DNA of 5,605 nucleotides from the NCBI GenBank assembly GCA_021794775.1, contig JAJYQG010000045.1, positions 1 through 5,605 on the forward strand, in the 5' to 3' direction. Numbering within the stretch: position 1 is the first letter of the stretch; the number at the start of each line of letters is the position of its first letter. The notes beneath the pieces were generated by a model. It was not told the origin of the DNA. It saw nothing but the letters and a program-made list of their open reading frames with translations, and searched no databases. The DNA is from Pseudomonadota bacterium (GTDB lineage Bacteria; Pseudomonadota; Gammaproteobacteria; Burkholderiales; Ferrovaceae). Below are positions 1 through 5,605 of this stretch, piece by piece. The translations under genes were made by a program, and so were the position numbers.

Positions 1-472
1 GGCGAATCCCGCAGCCACGGCCAGCGGCGGCGCGCAGAGCCTCCTGCTCCCAAGCTTCGCAGAGCAGGGCGCCGAAGTCCGTCGATGCGGGCACGCTGCG
101 CTCGTCCAGCAGTTGCTCGCCAGCGTCGCCGTACCAGCCCGCCGCCGAAGCCGACAGCAGCAGGGGCGGCTGCTGCGGTTGCTGGGCCATCCATTGCACA
201 AGCTGGCTTGTCGACTCGATGCGGGAGCGCCAGAGCAGTTTGCGGCGGCTGGCGGTCCAAGGACGGTCGGCGATGGGTGCGCCGGCCAGGTTGATGACCG
301 CATCGATACGCCCGAGCCCCTGCAGCATGCCCAGGCCGCAGGCACCGGCGCACAGCCGGGGTACCTGATCAGGGCGCCGGCTCAGCACGAGCAATTCATG
401 TCCCTGGGCGGCCCACAGGGCGCAAAGGGCACGGCCGATCAAGCCGGTGCCGCCGGTCATCAGGATGCGCAT
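1..472 (-). CDS. TIGR01777 / YfcH-like SDR epimerase family protein (partial, N-terminal part)
   Basis: This is the N-terminal 157 residues of an extended short-chain dehydrogenase/reductase; the C-terminus lies beyond base 1. The protein opens with MRILMTGGTGLIGRAL, whose GxxGxxG (G7, G10, G13) is the Rossmann NAD(P)-binding loop. NLAGAPI at 61-67, a W-T-x-x-R-[KR] segment at 72-78, SASAAGWYG at 107-115 and LCEAWE at 137-142 match the conserved landmarks of the TIGR01777 family (E. coli YfcH, eukaryotic SDR39U1). Family members usually have about 300 residues, so roughly half is present. The substrate is not established for the family, so only a cytoplasmic nucleotide-dependent oxidoreductase or epimerase role is supported. 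The ATG at 472-470 is chosen because the Rossmann strand begins immediately after it. A GAGG lies 8 bases upstream but falls in a possible hairpin. The gene follows the small secreted protein after 158 bases and may be a separate transcription unit. Confidence 0.9.
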   Translation of the reverse strand, partial: MRILMTGGTGLIGRALCALWAAQGHELLVLSRRPDQVPRLCAGACGLGMLQGLGRIDAVINLAGAPIADRPWTASRRKLLWRSRIESTSQLVQWMAQQPQQPPLLLSASAAGWYGDAGEQLLDERSVPASTDFGALLCEAWEQEALRAAAGRGCGIR

Positions 473-486
473 GAGGGGGGCCTCAT
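471..486 (-). promoter_or_regulatory. Possible hairpin masking the epimerase ribosome-binding site and start codon
   Basis: Read on the minus strand, ATGAGG (486-481), a four-C loop (480-477) and CCTCAT (476-471) form a perfect 6-bp stem. One arm contains the GAGG Shine-Dalgarno candidate; the other contains the first two bases of the ATG start codon. The pairing is seen directly in the sequence. A role in lowering translation initiation is inference, and a 6-bp stem could also arise by chance. Confidence 0.35.
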
Positions 487-630
487 CATGGGCTGTGCCG
501 CTCAGAAGTTCAGGTATCGTGGCATCGCGATCATCTCATGCGCACCCATAGGGCAGCTTCGCAGGTGTTGGGTGAGTTGAAGCGTGAATCCGTCAAGCGT
601 CAGCGGGAAGCCAGGGAATGGGCCCGCGGT
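473..630. other. Intergenic region, no gene seen
   Basis: These 158 bases separate the small secreted protein gene from the epimerase gene. A weak minus-strand hairpin lies just after the upstream stop: GCGGG at 627-623 can pair with CCCGC at 607-603 across a 15-base loop. No T-tract follows it, so it is not a convincing intrinsic terminator. AAGCGT occurs twice, at 580-585 and 595-600, exactly 15 bases apart. On the minus strand TTGACG (594-589 region) resembles a -35 box, but no good -10 box lies 17 bases downstream. I see no tRNA-like fold or small ORF of merit. Confidence 0.5.
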
Positions 631-1059
631 TCAGCGACCCGGTGGCTGGTTTGGATCTGCTGGTGGCGCGGGGCTTGCAGGAACCCTTTGCCAAGGTTCA
701 GGGCATTGCTTGACGTAGGGATAGTAGCCTTTGGCTGAAGAACAGTAGTACCAGCTGTTGTTATCCGACGCTTGCATCATCGGCGCGGCTTGGCGTGGTG
801 GTGGGCTTTGAGGCACGTAAGCCGGCTGAGGCGCCTGAACCACAACGGGTGCTGCGTTGTAGACGACTGGGGCAGCATAGTAGGGATAACCGTACCCATA
901 GTAGCGGTAGGGAGAAGCCAACTGCGCACCGACCATGGCACCGGCGATGAACCCGGCGCCGCCCCAACCCCATCCTCTTTCCCACGCCGATGCGGGTGTC
1001 GATAGGCTGCTGAGAATCAGGAGGCCGGGCAGCATCCAGGAAGACAGGCGCAAGGTCAT
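631..1059 (-). CDS. Secreted glycine/tyrosine/proline-rich small protein with C-terminal WYYC motif
   Basis: The product has 142 residues. A classical signal peptide covers residues 1-25: an arginine near the start, the hydrophobic stretch LPGLLILSSL, and PASA before a predicted signal-peptidase I cut at A25/W26. There is no lipobox cysteine, so export to the periplasm or outer surface as a soluble or outer-membrane-associated protein is likely. The mature part has a W/G-rich start, a short glycine-zipper-like segment (GGAGFIAGAMVG, 33-44), a tyrosine-rich stretch (51-61), and a proline-rich, low-complexity linker (about 64-93). A compact C-terminal motif follows at 103-127: WYYC, then GYYPYV, C119 and W123-x-x-V-P. 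Similar WYYC...YYPYV...C...W endings occur in many uncharacterised proteobacterial exported proteins. C106 and C119 are the only cysteines and could form a disulfide. The ATG at 1059 has an AGGAGT 7 bases upstream. Function is unknown. Confidence 0.85.
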   Translation of the reverse strand: MTLRLSSWMLPGLLILSSLSTPASAWERGWGWGGAGFIAGAMVGAQLASPYRYYGYGYPYYAAPVVYNAAPVVVQAPQPAYVPQSPPPRQAAPMMQASDNNSWYYCSSAKGYYPYVKQCPEPWQRVPASPAPPADPNQPPGR

Positions 1060-1066
1060 GATGGGG

Positions 1067-1072
1067 ACTCCT
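1067..1072 (-). promoter_or_regulatory. Ribosome-binding site of the small secreted protein
   Basis: AGGAGT on the minus strand lies 7 bases before the ATG at 1059. It is the clearest Shine-Dalgarno sequence in the window and settles the start of the 142-residue gene. It sits only 4 bases after the end of the upstream hairpin. Confidence 0.7.
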
Positions 1073-1076
1073 GAAC

Positions 1077-1108
1077 AAGGGCTCGATGGCCCTTCGACCC
1101 ACAGGGTC
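1077..1108 (-). other. Two tandem short hairpins between the dehydratase and small secreted protein genes
   Basis: On the minus strand, GACCC (1108-1104), TGT and GGGTC (1100-1096) form a 5-bp stem with a 3-base loop. One base later AAGGGC (1094-1089), CATCGA and GCCCTT (1082-1077) form a 6-bp stem with a 6-base loop. They begin 3 bases after the dehydratase stop codon and end 4 bases before the next gene's Shine-Dalgarno sequence. Neither is followed by a T-tract, so they are not ordinary intrinsic terminators. They could protect the upstream mRNA 3' end, partly terminate transcription, or modulate translation of the next gene. The structure is seen; the roles are inference. Confidence 0.45.
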
Positions 1109-1111
1109 CTG

Positions 1112-3037
1112 TTAAAGTTCCCGGTCGGCTTGGCGTGGGACTGACGCCAGCCAGTCGGTGATCCGGGAAGCGGGTTGGTAGCCAGCGACGAGCGTCATGA
1201 GCAGTTGGCGCAGTTCGTCGAAATCGGAATGGACCAAGGCTTCTTTGAGCTTGACCAGCTTGGGTTCGAGGGACTCCCAAGGCCAATGGGCTTCATGGGC
1301 CTTGAGAATGCGGGGATGCTGCGTCGCTTGAGGAGCGTCCCCGATGAGCAGTTCCTCGTAAAGCTTTTCTCCGGGGCGCAATCCGGTGATTTCCAGGGCA
1401 ATATCCCCCTCCGGATTGTCAGCATCCAGGACCGTCAGTCCCGACAGCTCGATCATGCGCCGTGCCAGATCGACGATGCGTACGGGGTCGCCCATGTCGA
1501 GAACAAACACATCCCCGCCTATGGCCATGGCAGCAGCCTGGATGACGAGCTGCGCGGCTTCCGGGATGGTCATGAAGTAGCGCGTGACGTCCTGGTGGGT
1601 AATGGTGATCGGTCCACCCGCGCGGATTTGCGCACGAAAAAGCGGCACCACCGAGCCGGAAGAGCCCAGCACATTGCCAAAGCGCACCATGCTGAAACAT
1701 GTGTCCGGATGGCGGGGGGACAAGGCTTGCAGGATCATTTCGGCCAGACGCTTGCTGGCGCCCATGACGTTGGTGGGGCGAACCGCCTTATCCGTGCTGA
1801 TGAGAACAAAATGCTTGACGTTGTTGGCGGCGGCCATGCTGGCGCAGATCCAGGTGCCCCAAACATTGTTGTACAGCCCGGGTACCATGTTATGTTCCAC
1901 CAGCGGGACATGTTTGTAGGCAGCGGCATGGTACAAGGTGTGAGGTTGCCAATGTTGCAGGATAGACTGCAATCGTCCTTCATCCGTGACCGAGCCGAGC
2001 AGCGGGGTAAGTTGGATGTTCAGTTCCTGGCAAAGAGGAGCAAGTCGCTGATGAATCTCGTACAGGGCAAATTCGCTTTGCTCGAGGAGCAGGAGGTGGG
2101 CCGGTTGGGCGGTGAGGATTTGGTGGCACAATTCGCTGCCGATGGAACCGCCTGCTCCGGTGACCAGTACAACCTGTCCTGCATTATGGCGGTTGAACAG
2201 CGCGGCATCGGGGGGGACCGGATCTCGTCCGAGCAGGTCCTCGATGTCGGGCTCGCGCAAGTCGGCAATGCTCAGGCGCCCGTGAGCAAGGTCGGAAACG
2301 CTGGGCAGGGTCTGGACATTGACATGCAGCGGCATGATCTGGTCAAGGATTTGTTGCCGTCGTTTGCGCGGCACGGAAGGCAGGGCCAGGAGCACTTTCT
2401 GGATGCCCAGGGTGGTGACAAGATCCGGCAAGTCGGCGGGGGCGTAAATGGTCAACCCGTTGAGAATTTGGTCCTTGAGCGAAGGGGCGTCGTCAAGAAA
2501 GGCCACGACGCGCAGCTCGGAGCTGTGGCTCAAGGCTGAGGCCAGTTGTCGTCCAGCTTCGCCTGCACCATAAATGACGGCAGATGGTAAGCTGGAACGG
2601 CGCAGGATGGCATGGTACGCTCCGCCCAGCCAGTAGCTGGCGAAAGCCCGTGAAGCGCCAACGGTGAGCAGCAGCAAGACGGGTTGAAGGATGCCGATGG
2701 TGCGTGGGATGGCGGCAAAACTATGGGCAGTGAAGATGGCGGCGAACAGCAGCCCGTAAACGGTCACGGCACGGGTTACGGCCATCAGTGCGGGCCAGCC
2801 GCTGTAGCGAAAGATGGCGCGGTACAACCCAAAGACGATGAACAACGGCAGGGCCAATCCTACCGACGCGAGTGCGACCCAGGGATAGGGAGGATTGGCG
2901 AGAGAAATCCAGGATTCGTATCGCAGGCATAAAGAGAGCCAGATGGTCAGGATGCAAAGGCTGGCATCGACCAGCAGAACCAGCAGTCGTTTGGCGCTAC
3001 GGGGCAGGTGAAGCAGCGTATGAATGGGGCGAGACAT
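1112..3037 (-). CDS. Membrane-bound UDP-GlcNAc-type 4,6-dehydratase (WbpM/CapD/PglF family)
   Basis: The 641-residue product matches the usual length of the large, membrane-anchored nucleotide-sugar 4,6-dehydratases (WbpM, PglF). They convert UDP-GlcNAc to the 4-keto-6-deoxy sugar, the first step towards QuiNAc, FucNAc or bacillosamine in O-antigen, capsule or protein glycans. Four N-terminal membrane helices lie near 17-39, 52-73, 85-107 and 113-135. A first Rossmann-like CoA-binding domain follows, with YGAGEAG at 156-162. The catalytic SDR domain starts near 288 with VTGAGGSIGSEL (292-303). It contains AAAYKHVPLVE (371-381), STDKAV (414-419), MGASK (425-429), RFGNVLGSSGSV (452-463) and LRPGEKLYEELL (553-564). 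Tyr of the SDR YxxxK is replaced by M425, giving the S-M-K arrangement known for large family members. The exact substrate cannot be read from sequence. The ATG at 3037 lies 10 bases after the permease stop. The only Shine-Dalgarno-like run, AAGGTGG, is 15 bases upstream, so translational coupling is plausible. Confidence 0.93.
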   Translation of the reverse strand: MSRPIHTLLHLPRSAKRLLVLLVDASLCILTIWLSLCLRYESWISLANPPYPWVALASVGLALPLFIVFGLYRAIFRYSGWPALMAVTRAVTVYGLLFAAIFTAHSFAAIPRTIGILQPVLLLLTVGASRAFASYWLGGAYHAILRRSSLPSAVIYGAGEAGRQLASALSHSSELRVVAFLDDAPSLKDQILNGLTIYAPADLPDLVTTLGIQKVLLALPSVPRKRRQQILDQIMPLHVNVQTLPSVSDLAHGRLSIADLREPDIEDLLGRDPVPPDAALFNRHNAGQVVLVTGAGGSIGSELCHQILTAQPAHLLLLEQSEFALYEIHQRLAPLCQELNIQLTPLLGSVTDEGRLQSILQHWQPHTLYHAAAYKHVPLVEHNMVPGLYNNVWGTWICASMAAANNVKHFVLISTDKAVRPTNVMGASKRLAEMILQALSPRHPDTCFSMVRFGNVLGSSGSVVPLFRAQIRAGGPITITHQDVTRYFMTIPEAAQLVIQAAAMAIGGDVFVLDMGDPVRIVDLARRMIELSGLTVLDADNPEGDIALEITGLRPGEKLYEELLIGDAPQATQHPRILKAHEAHWPWESLEPKLVKLKEALVHSDFDELRQLLMTLVAGYQPASRITDWLASVPRQADREL

Positions 3038-3047
3038 TGCCGCGGAT

Positions 3048-5027
3048 TTATTCCACCTTCATGGGCAGGATAACCATGGTCATTCCCTGGAGGTGGAGAA
3101 TGCGCTGCATCTGGAGCGCGGTTTGGTTGTGCAGGATGCGCGTGAACCAGTTATCGTGAACAAAAATCAGCTTGCTGGCAAAAAAGATGCTGTTGGGGAA
3201 ATGCTCATGGACCTGTTGTGCCAGGCGCGTGAGTTCGGCAATCGGGTCTGTGCCGTAGGCCTCATAAGACTTGGACGCCAAGCCGTGCTGATGGCAGAAA
3301 TTGACGTAATAGTCGCAGGAGGCATGAACGGCCTCACGCAGTCCCTCGATGGAGCCTTCTCCACCATAGCTTTTGGTATCCACCGCGCCCACACTGATGA
3401 AAATGAAGTTGCGGTAAGTTCCGGGAAACAAGCGCTGAACCCAGAGCAGGGTATGCATTCCCGAACCTTTCGAGCGATTGATGAAAAAAACTGCCGTCGG
3501 AGCATCGACGTCCAATGCGGGCTCAGTTTCGATCGGTTGGGCGGGAAAAGAAGCCAGCAGTGTATCGGCCTTGGCCAGTTGGGCTTCGGTTTCGCGGTAA
3601 TGCTTCTTGATCAGCAGGCATAACACAATGACGCCGCTGGTGATCACGGCGGTCATCCAGCCGCCATCAAAGAACTTTTCTATCAGGGTGACCACGAGGA
3701 TGCTGGTGCAGACCACGAGTCCCACGAGAGAAATAAACAGTCGCAAGGCCCAATGGGGATGTTCGTGATGTTTCCACCAGTACAGGGTCAAGCCCAGGAG
3801 AGAAAGGCTGAACGTGAGGAAAACATTGATGCTGTAGAGCACGGCCAGCAGGTCAACCACTCCGCCGCTCCAGAGCAGGATCAGAATCGAGGCCAGCCCC
3901 ATGATCAAGATGCCGTACTTGGTGACGAGGCGGCTGGAGAGGGAGCTGAACTGACTGGGTACCCAACGATCGTTGGCCATGTTGGCCAGTACGGCCGGGC
4001 CGCCGAGCAACCCGGTGTTGGCGGCGACATACAACAATGCGCCTTCGAGCACCAGCACCGTGGTCAGGATCAGATAGGAAGCTCCCGAACCCAGGCCCAG
4101 TGAAGCAATGACCGAGCGAAAGGCCACGGCATTCAGGGTCTCTCCGCTGGCCGATGGCACGGCCTGCCACAGAAGATAGAGCAGGATGATCCCCCCGGCG
4201 GTGAAGGCCAGGGAAGAAGCCATGTAGAACATGGTGAGTTTGCCGGTATGGACGCGGGGTTCCTTGAGTCCCTGGACATTGTTCGAAACGGCCTCGATCC
4301 CGGTGTAGGTTCCTCCACCCAGGGAATAAGCGCGCAAAAACAGGGAGGCGACGAACACCCATCCCATTTGTCCAGCCAGCGATGAGGTCTCGTGCAGCGT
4401 CTGGGTAACGATGGCTGGAATTTCATTGGCGCGGATGGCTACGCCATAGACGATGATCAGGATATGCGATACCACAAACCCCATGAAGATCGGGGTTAGC
4501 ACGGTGATGCTTTCTTTGACGCCGCGCAGGTTCAGAAAAATCAGGAACACCGTCAGGGCGAGCTCCACCAGCAATTTATGGGCCTGCCATGATGGGGGCA
4601 TGGTGCTGAATACCGCATCCACTCCGCTGGCCACCGAGATGGCGATGGTGAGGACGTAATCGACGATGAGGGCTGCCCCGCTGACCAGGCCTGCATGAGG
4701 GCCAATCAGTTGGGTGGCGACCTTGTAGCCCCCGCCCCCGGTCGGAAACAGTTCGATAACCTGGTTGTAGGCGGTGGAAATCAGGAATACCGTGAAGGCC
4801 GTCGCAAGGGCCAGGTAGAGGCTCAGATGGGTATGGGTTCCGAGTGCCTTGAAGGCTTCCTCAGGACCATAGGCCGAGGACGACAGTCCGTCCGCCCCTA
4901 AGCCAACCCAGGCAAAAAAAGCCATCAGGGCAATATGCTGGCGAGTTTCCGGAGCGAACGGATCGCGCGCTGGTCCGAATAACAATTCCTTGATCTGTTT
5001 GAACAATGTGTTATTTGCGTTGGACAC
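3048..5027 (-). CDS. APC/KUP-superfamily permease, KimA-like (probable potassium importer)
   Basis: The 659-residue product has about twelve membrane helices over residues 32-474, then a soluble cytoplasmic domain of about 180 residues. Key positions resemble the B. subtilis K+/H+ symporter KimA (YdaO), recalled from memory: D46 and Y53 in GADGLSSSAYGPEE (helix 1), D123, Y124, T127 and S131 in helix 3, and T242 and E245 in TYTGIEAVSNN (helix 6). Their mutual spacing fits KimA D36/Y43, D117/Y118/T121/S125 and T230/E233. The soluble domain carries AVFFINRSKGSGMHTLLWVQ (512-531), FISVGAVDT (543-551), YGTDPIAEL (591-599), FFASKLIF (615-622) and LHNQTALQMQRIL (632-644). These are typical of this permease type. 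Amino-acid transport remains possible, as many relatives are annotated that way. The start is GTG, 3 bases after the aceE stop, with no Shine-Dalgarno visible. The next ATG (M35) would cut into helix 1, so GTG is preferred. Confidence 0.85.
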   Translation of the reverse strand: MSNANNTLFKQIKELLFGPARDPFAPETRQHIALMAFFAWVGLGADGLSSSAYGPEEAFKALGTHTHLSLYLALATAFTVFLISTAYNQVIELFPTGGGGYKVATQLIGPHAGLVSGAALIVDYVLTIAISVASGVDAVFSTMPPSWQAHKLLVELALTVFLIFLNLRGVKESITVLTPIFMGFVVSHILIIVYGVAIRANEIPAIVTQTLHETSSLAGQMGWVFVASLFLRAYSLGGGTYTGIEAVSNNVQGLKEPRVHTGKLTMFYMASSLAFTAGGIILLYLLWQAVPSASGETLNAVAFRSVIASLGLGSGASYLILTTVLVLEGALLYVAANTGLLGGPAVLANMANDRWVPSQFSSLSSRLVTKYGILIMGLASILILLWSGGVVDLLAVLYSINVFLTFSLSLLGLTLYWWKHHEHPHWALRLFISLVGLVVCTSILVVTLIEKFFDGGWMTAVITSGVIVLCLLIKKHYRETEAQLAKADTLLASFPAQPIETEPALDVDAPTAVFFINRSKGSGMHTLLWVQRLFPGTYRNFIFISVGAVDTKSYGGEGSIEGLREAVHASCDYYVNFCHQHGLASKSYEAYGTDPIAELTRLAQQVHEHFPNSIFFASKLIFVHDNWFTRILHNQTALQMQRILHLQGMTMVILPMKVE

Positions 5028-5030
5028 GAT

Positions 5031-5605
5031 TTATACCGTTGTGGGGTGAGGTTTGTCGGGATCGAGGCCGTAGCGTTGCTGGGCTTCGACCAAGCGTTCG
5101 GAAGGCAATGTCCCTTCTTCAACCAAGGCGTGAAGCGCCGCCTCGACGAGGTAGTACCGGTCCACCTCGAAAAAGTGGCGCAGCTTGGTGCGGGTGTCGG
5201 AACGCCCGAAACCATCGGTGCCCAGGGTGACATAGCGACGTGGGACAAAGGGACGGATTTGCTCGGTAAAGGTCTTGATGTAATCGCTGGCAGCGATGAC
5301 GGGACCCCGCGTGTTGCTGAGGCAAGCCGTGACGTGAGGCACGTGCGGCGGAAGCGTTGGGTGGTGGCGGTTATGGCGCTGGGTAGCATGGCCTTCCCGG
5401 GCCAACTCGTTGAAGCTGGGACAACTCCAGACTTGACTGGAAACGCCCCAGTCTTCGGAGAGCAGGAGAGCCGCGGCTTCGACTTCACGCAGAATCGTTC
5501 CCGATCCCAGCAACTGGACACAAGGGCCCTTGGCTTTTGCCTGGTCATGGAGGCAGTACATACCCTTGAGAATGCCTTCACGGACAGCTTCCGGAATCGC
5601 GGGGT
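5031..5605 (-). CDS. aceE: Pyruvate dehydrogenase E1 component, homodimeric type (partial, C-terminal end)
   Basis: The reading frame is open to the window edge and gives the last 190 residues, starting PAIPEAVREGILKGMY. The family usually has about 890 residues, so the N-terminal three quarters, including the thiamine-diphosphate sites, lie outside. The visible part is the C-terminal transketolase-like domain: VQLLGSGTILREVEAA (29-44 of the fragment), SFNELAREG (63-71), AASDYIKTFTEQIRPFVP (104-121), and the hallmark GTDGFGRSDTR (128-138) followed by LRHFFEVDRYYLVEAAL (141-157). It ends RYGLDPDKPHPTTV, as in other AceE proteins. The enzyme decarboxylates pyruvate and passes acetyl groups to the lipoyl domain of E2 in the cytoplasmic pyruvate dehydrogenase complex. 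aceF normally follows aceE, but here the next gene is a permease. An ATG inside the fragment at 5561 is an internal methionine, not the start. Confidence 0.95.
   Translation of the reverse strand, partial: PAIPEAVREGILKGMYCLHDQAKAKGPCVQLLGSGTILREVEAAALLLSEDWGVSSQVWSCPSFNELAREGHATQRHNRHHPTLPPHVPHVTACLSNTRGPVIAASDYIKTFTEQIRPFVPRRYVTLGTDGFGRSDTRTKLRHFFEVDRYYLVEAALHALVEEGTLPSERLVEAQQRYGLDPDKPHPTTV

Noticed and set aside
113..580. Plus-strand open frame (155 codons) at the left end
   Set aside because: It is the shadow of the epimerase N-terminus, whose Rossmann and SASAxGxYG motifs read cleanly on the minus strand.
603..627. Intrinsic terminator after the small secreted protein gene
   Set aside because: The stem is only 5 bp with a 15-base loop and has no T-tract on the transcribed side.
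1175..2539. Long plus-strand open frame (454 codons) antisense to the dehydratase
   Set aside because: It lies wholly inside a gene with intact family motifs, and its translation has low-information composition with no recognisable domain. Long antisense frames are common opposite GC-rich genes.
3024..3623. Plus-strand open frame (199 codons) opposite the permease C-terminal domain
   Set aside because: The minus-strand frame carries the conserved permease domain. The plus-strand product has no recognisable family or supporting start signal.
3048..5027. Classical Kup (TrkD) potassium transporter
   Set aside because: The helix-1 motif and the C-terminal domain look like the KimA/YdaO-type APC permeases rather than Kup itself.
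4925..5581. Minus-strand open frame (218 codons) overlapping the aceE end and the permease start
   Set aside because: It is out of frame with two recognised genes and its Arg/Ser/Pro/Thr-rich translation is typical of a shifted frame.

Overview
The window reads as a stretch of a Gram-negative proteobacterial chromosome. It is GC-rich, and the proteins look like beta/gamma-proteobacterial or Acidithiobacillia families: a homodimeric-type pyruvate dehydrogenase E1, a WbpM-type sugar dehydratase, a secreted glycine/tyrosine-rich protein with a WYYC motif, and a YfcH-like epimerase. Assignment below this level is inference. I see no mobile element, CRISPR array, tRNA or rRNA.

All five recognisable genes lie on the minus strand, so transcription runs from high to low coordinates. 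In that order they are: the 3' end of aceE (5605 to 5031, start outside the window); a 659-residue APC/KUP-superfamily permease resembling the KimA potassium importer (5027 to 3048); a 641-residue membrane-bound nucleotide-sugar 4,6-dehydratase of the WbpM/CapD/PglF type (3037 to 1112); a 142-residue secreted small protein (1059 to 631); and the N-terminal 157 residues of a TIGR01777/YfcH-like SDR epimerase (472 to beyond base 1). Coding density is very high, and the longest gap is 158 bases.

The first three genes are separated by only 3 and 10 bases. The permease starts with GTG and has no visible Shine-Dalgarno sequence. This fits an operon with translational coupling, although the products (central carbon metabolism, cation or solute uptake, surface polysaccharide) have no obvious shared pathway. 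aceE is not followed by aceF here, which is unusual. The small secreted gene has its own good ribosome-binding site, preceded by two adjacent short hairpins. The last gene has a short hairpin that could hide its ribosome-binding site and start codon.

I found no clearly new multi-gene system. The points most worth a second look are the aceE-permease-dehydratase linkage, the KimA-like ion-site residues in the permease, the small WYYC protein, and the two RNA hairpin regions.
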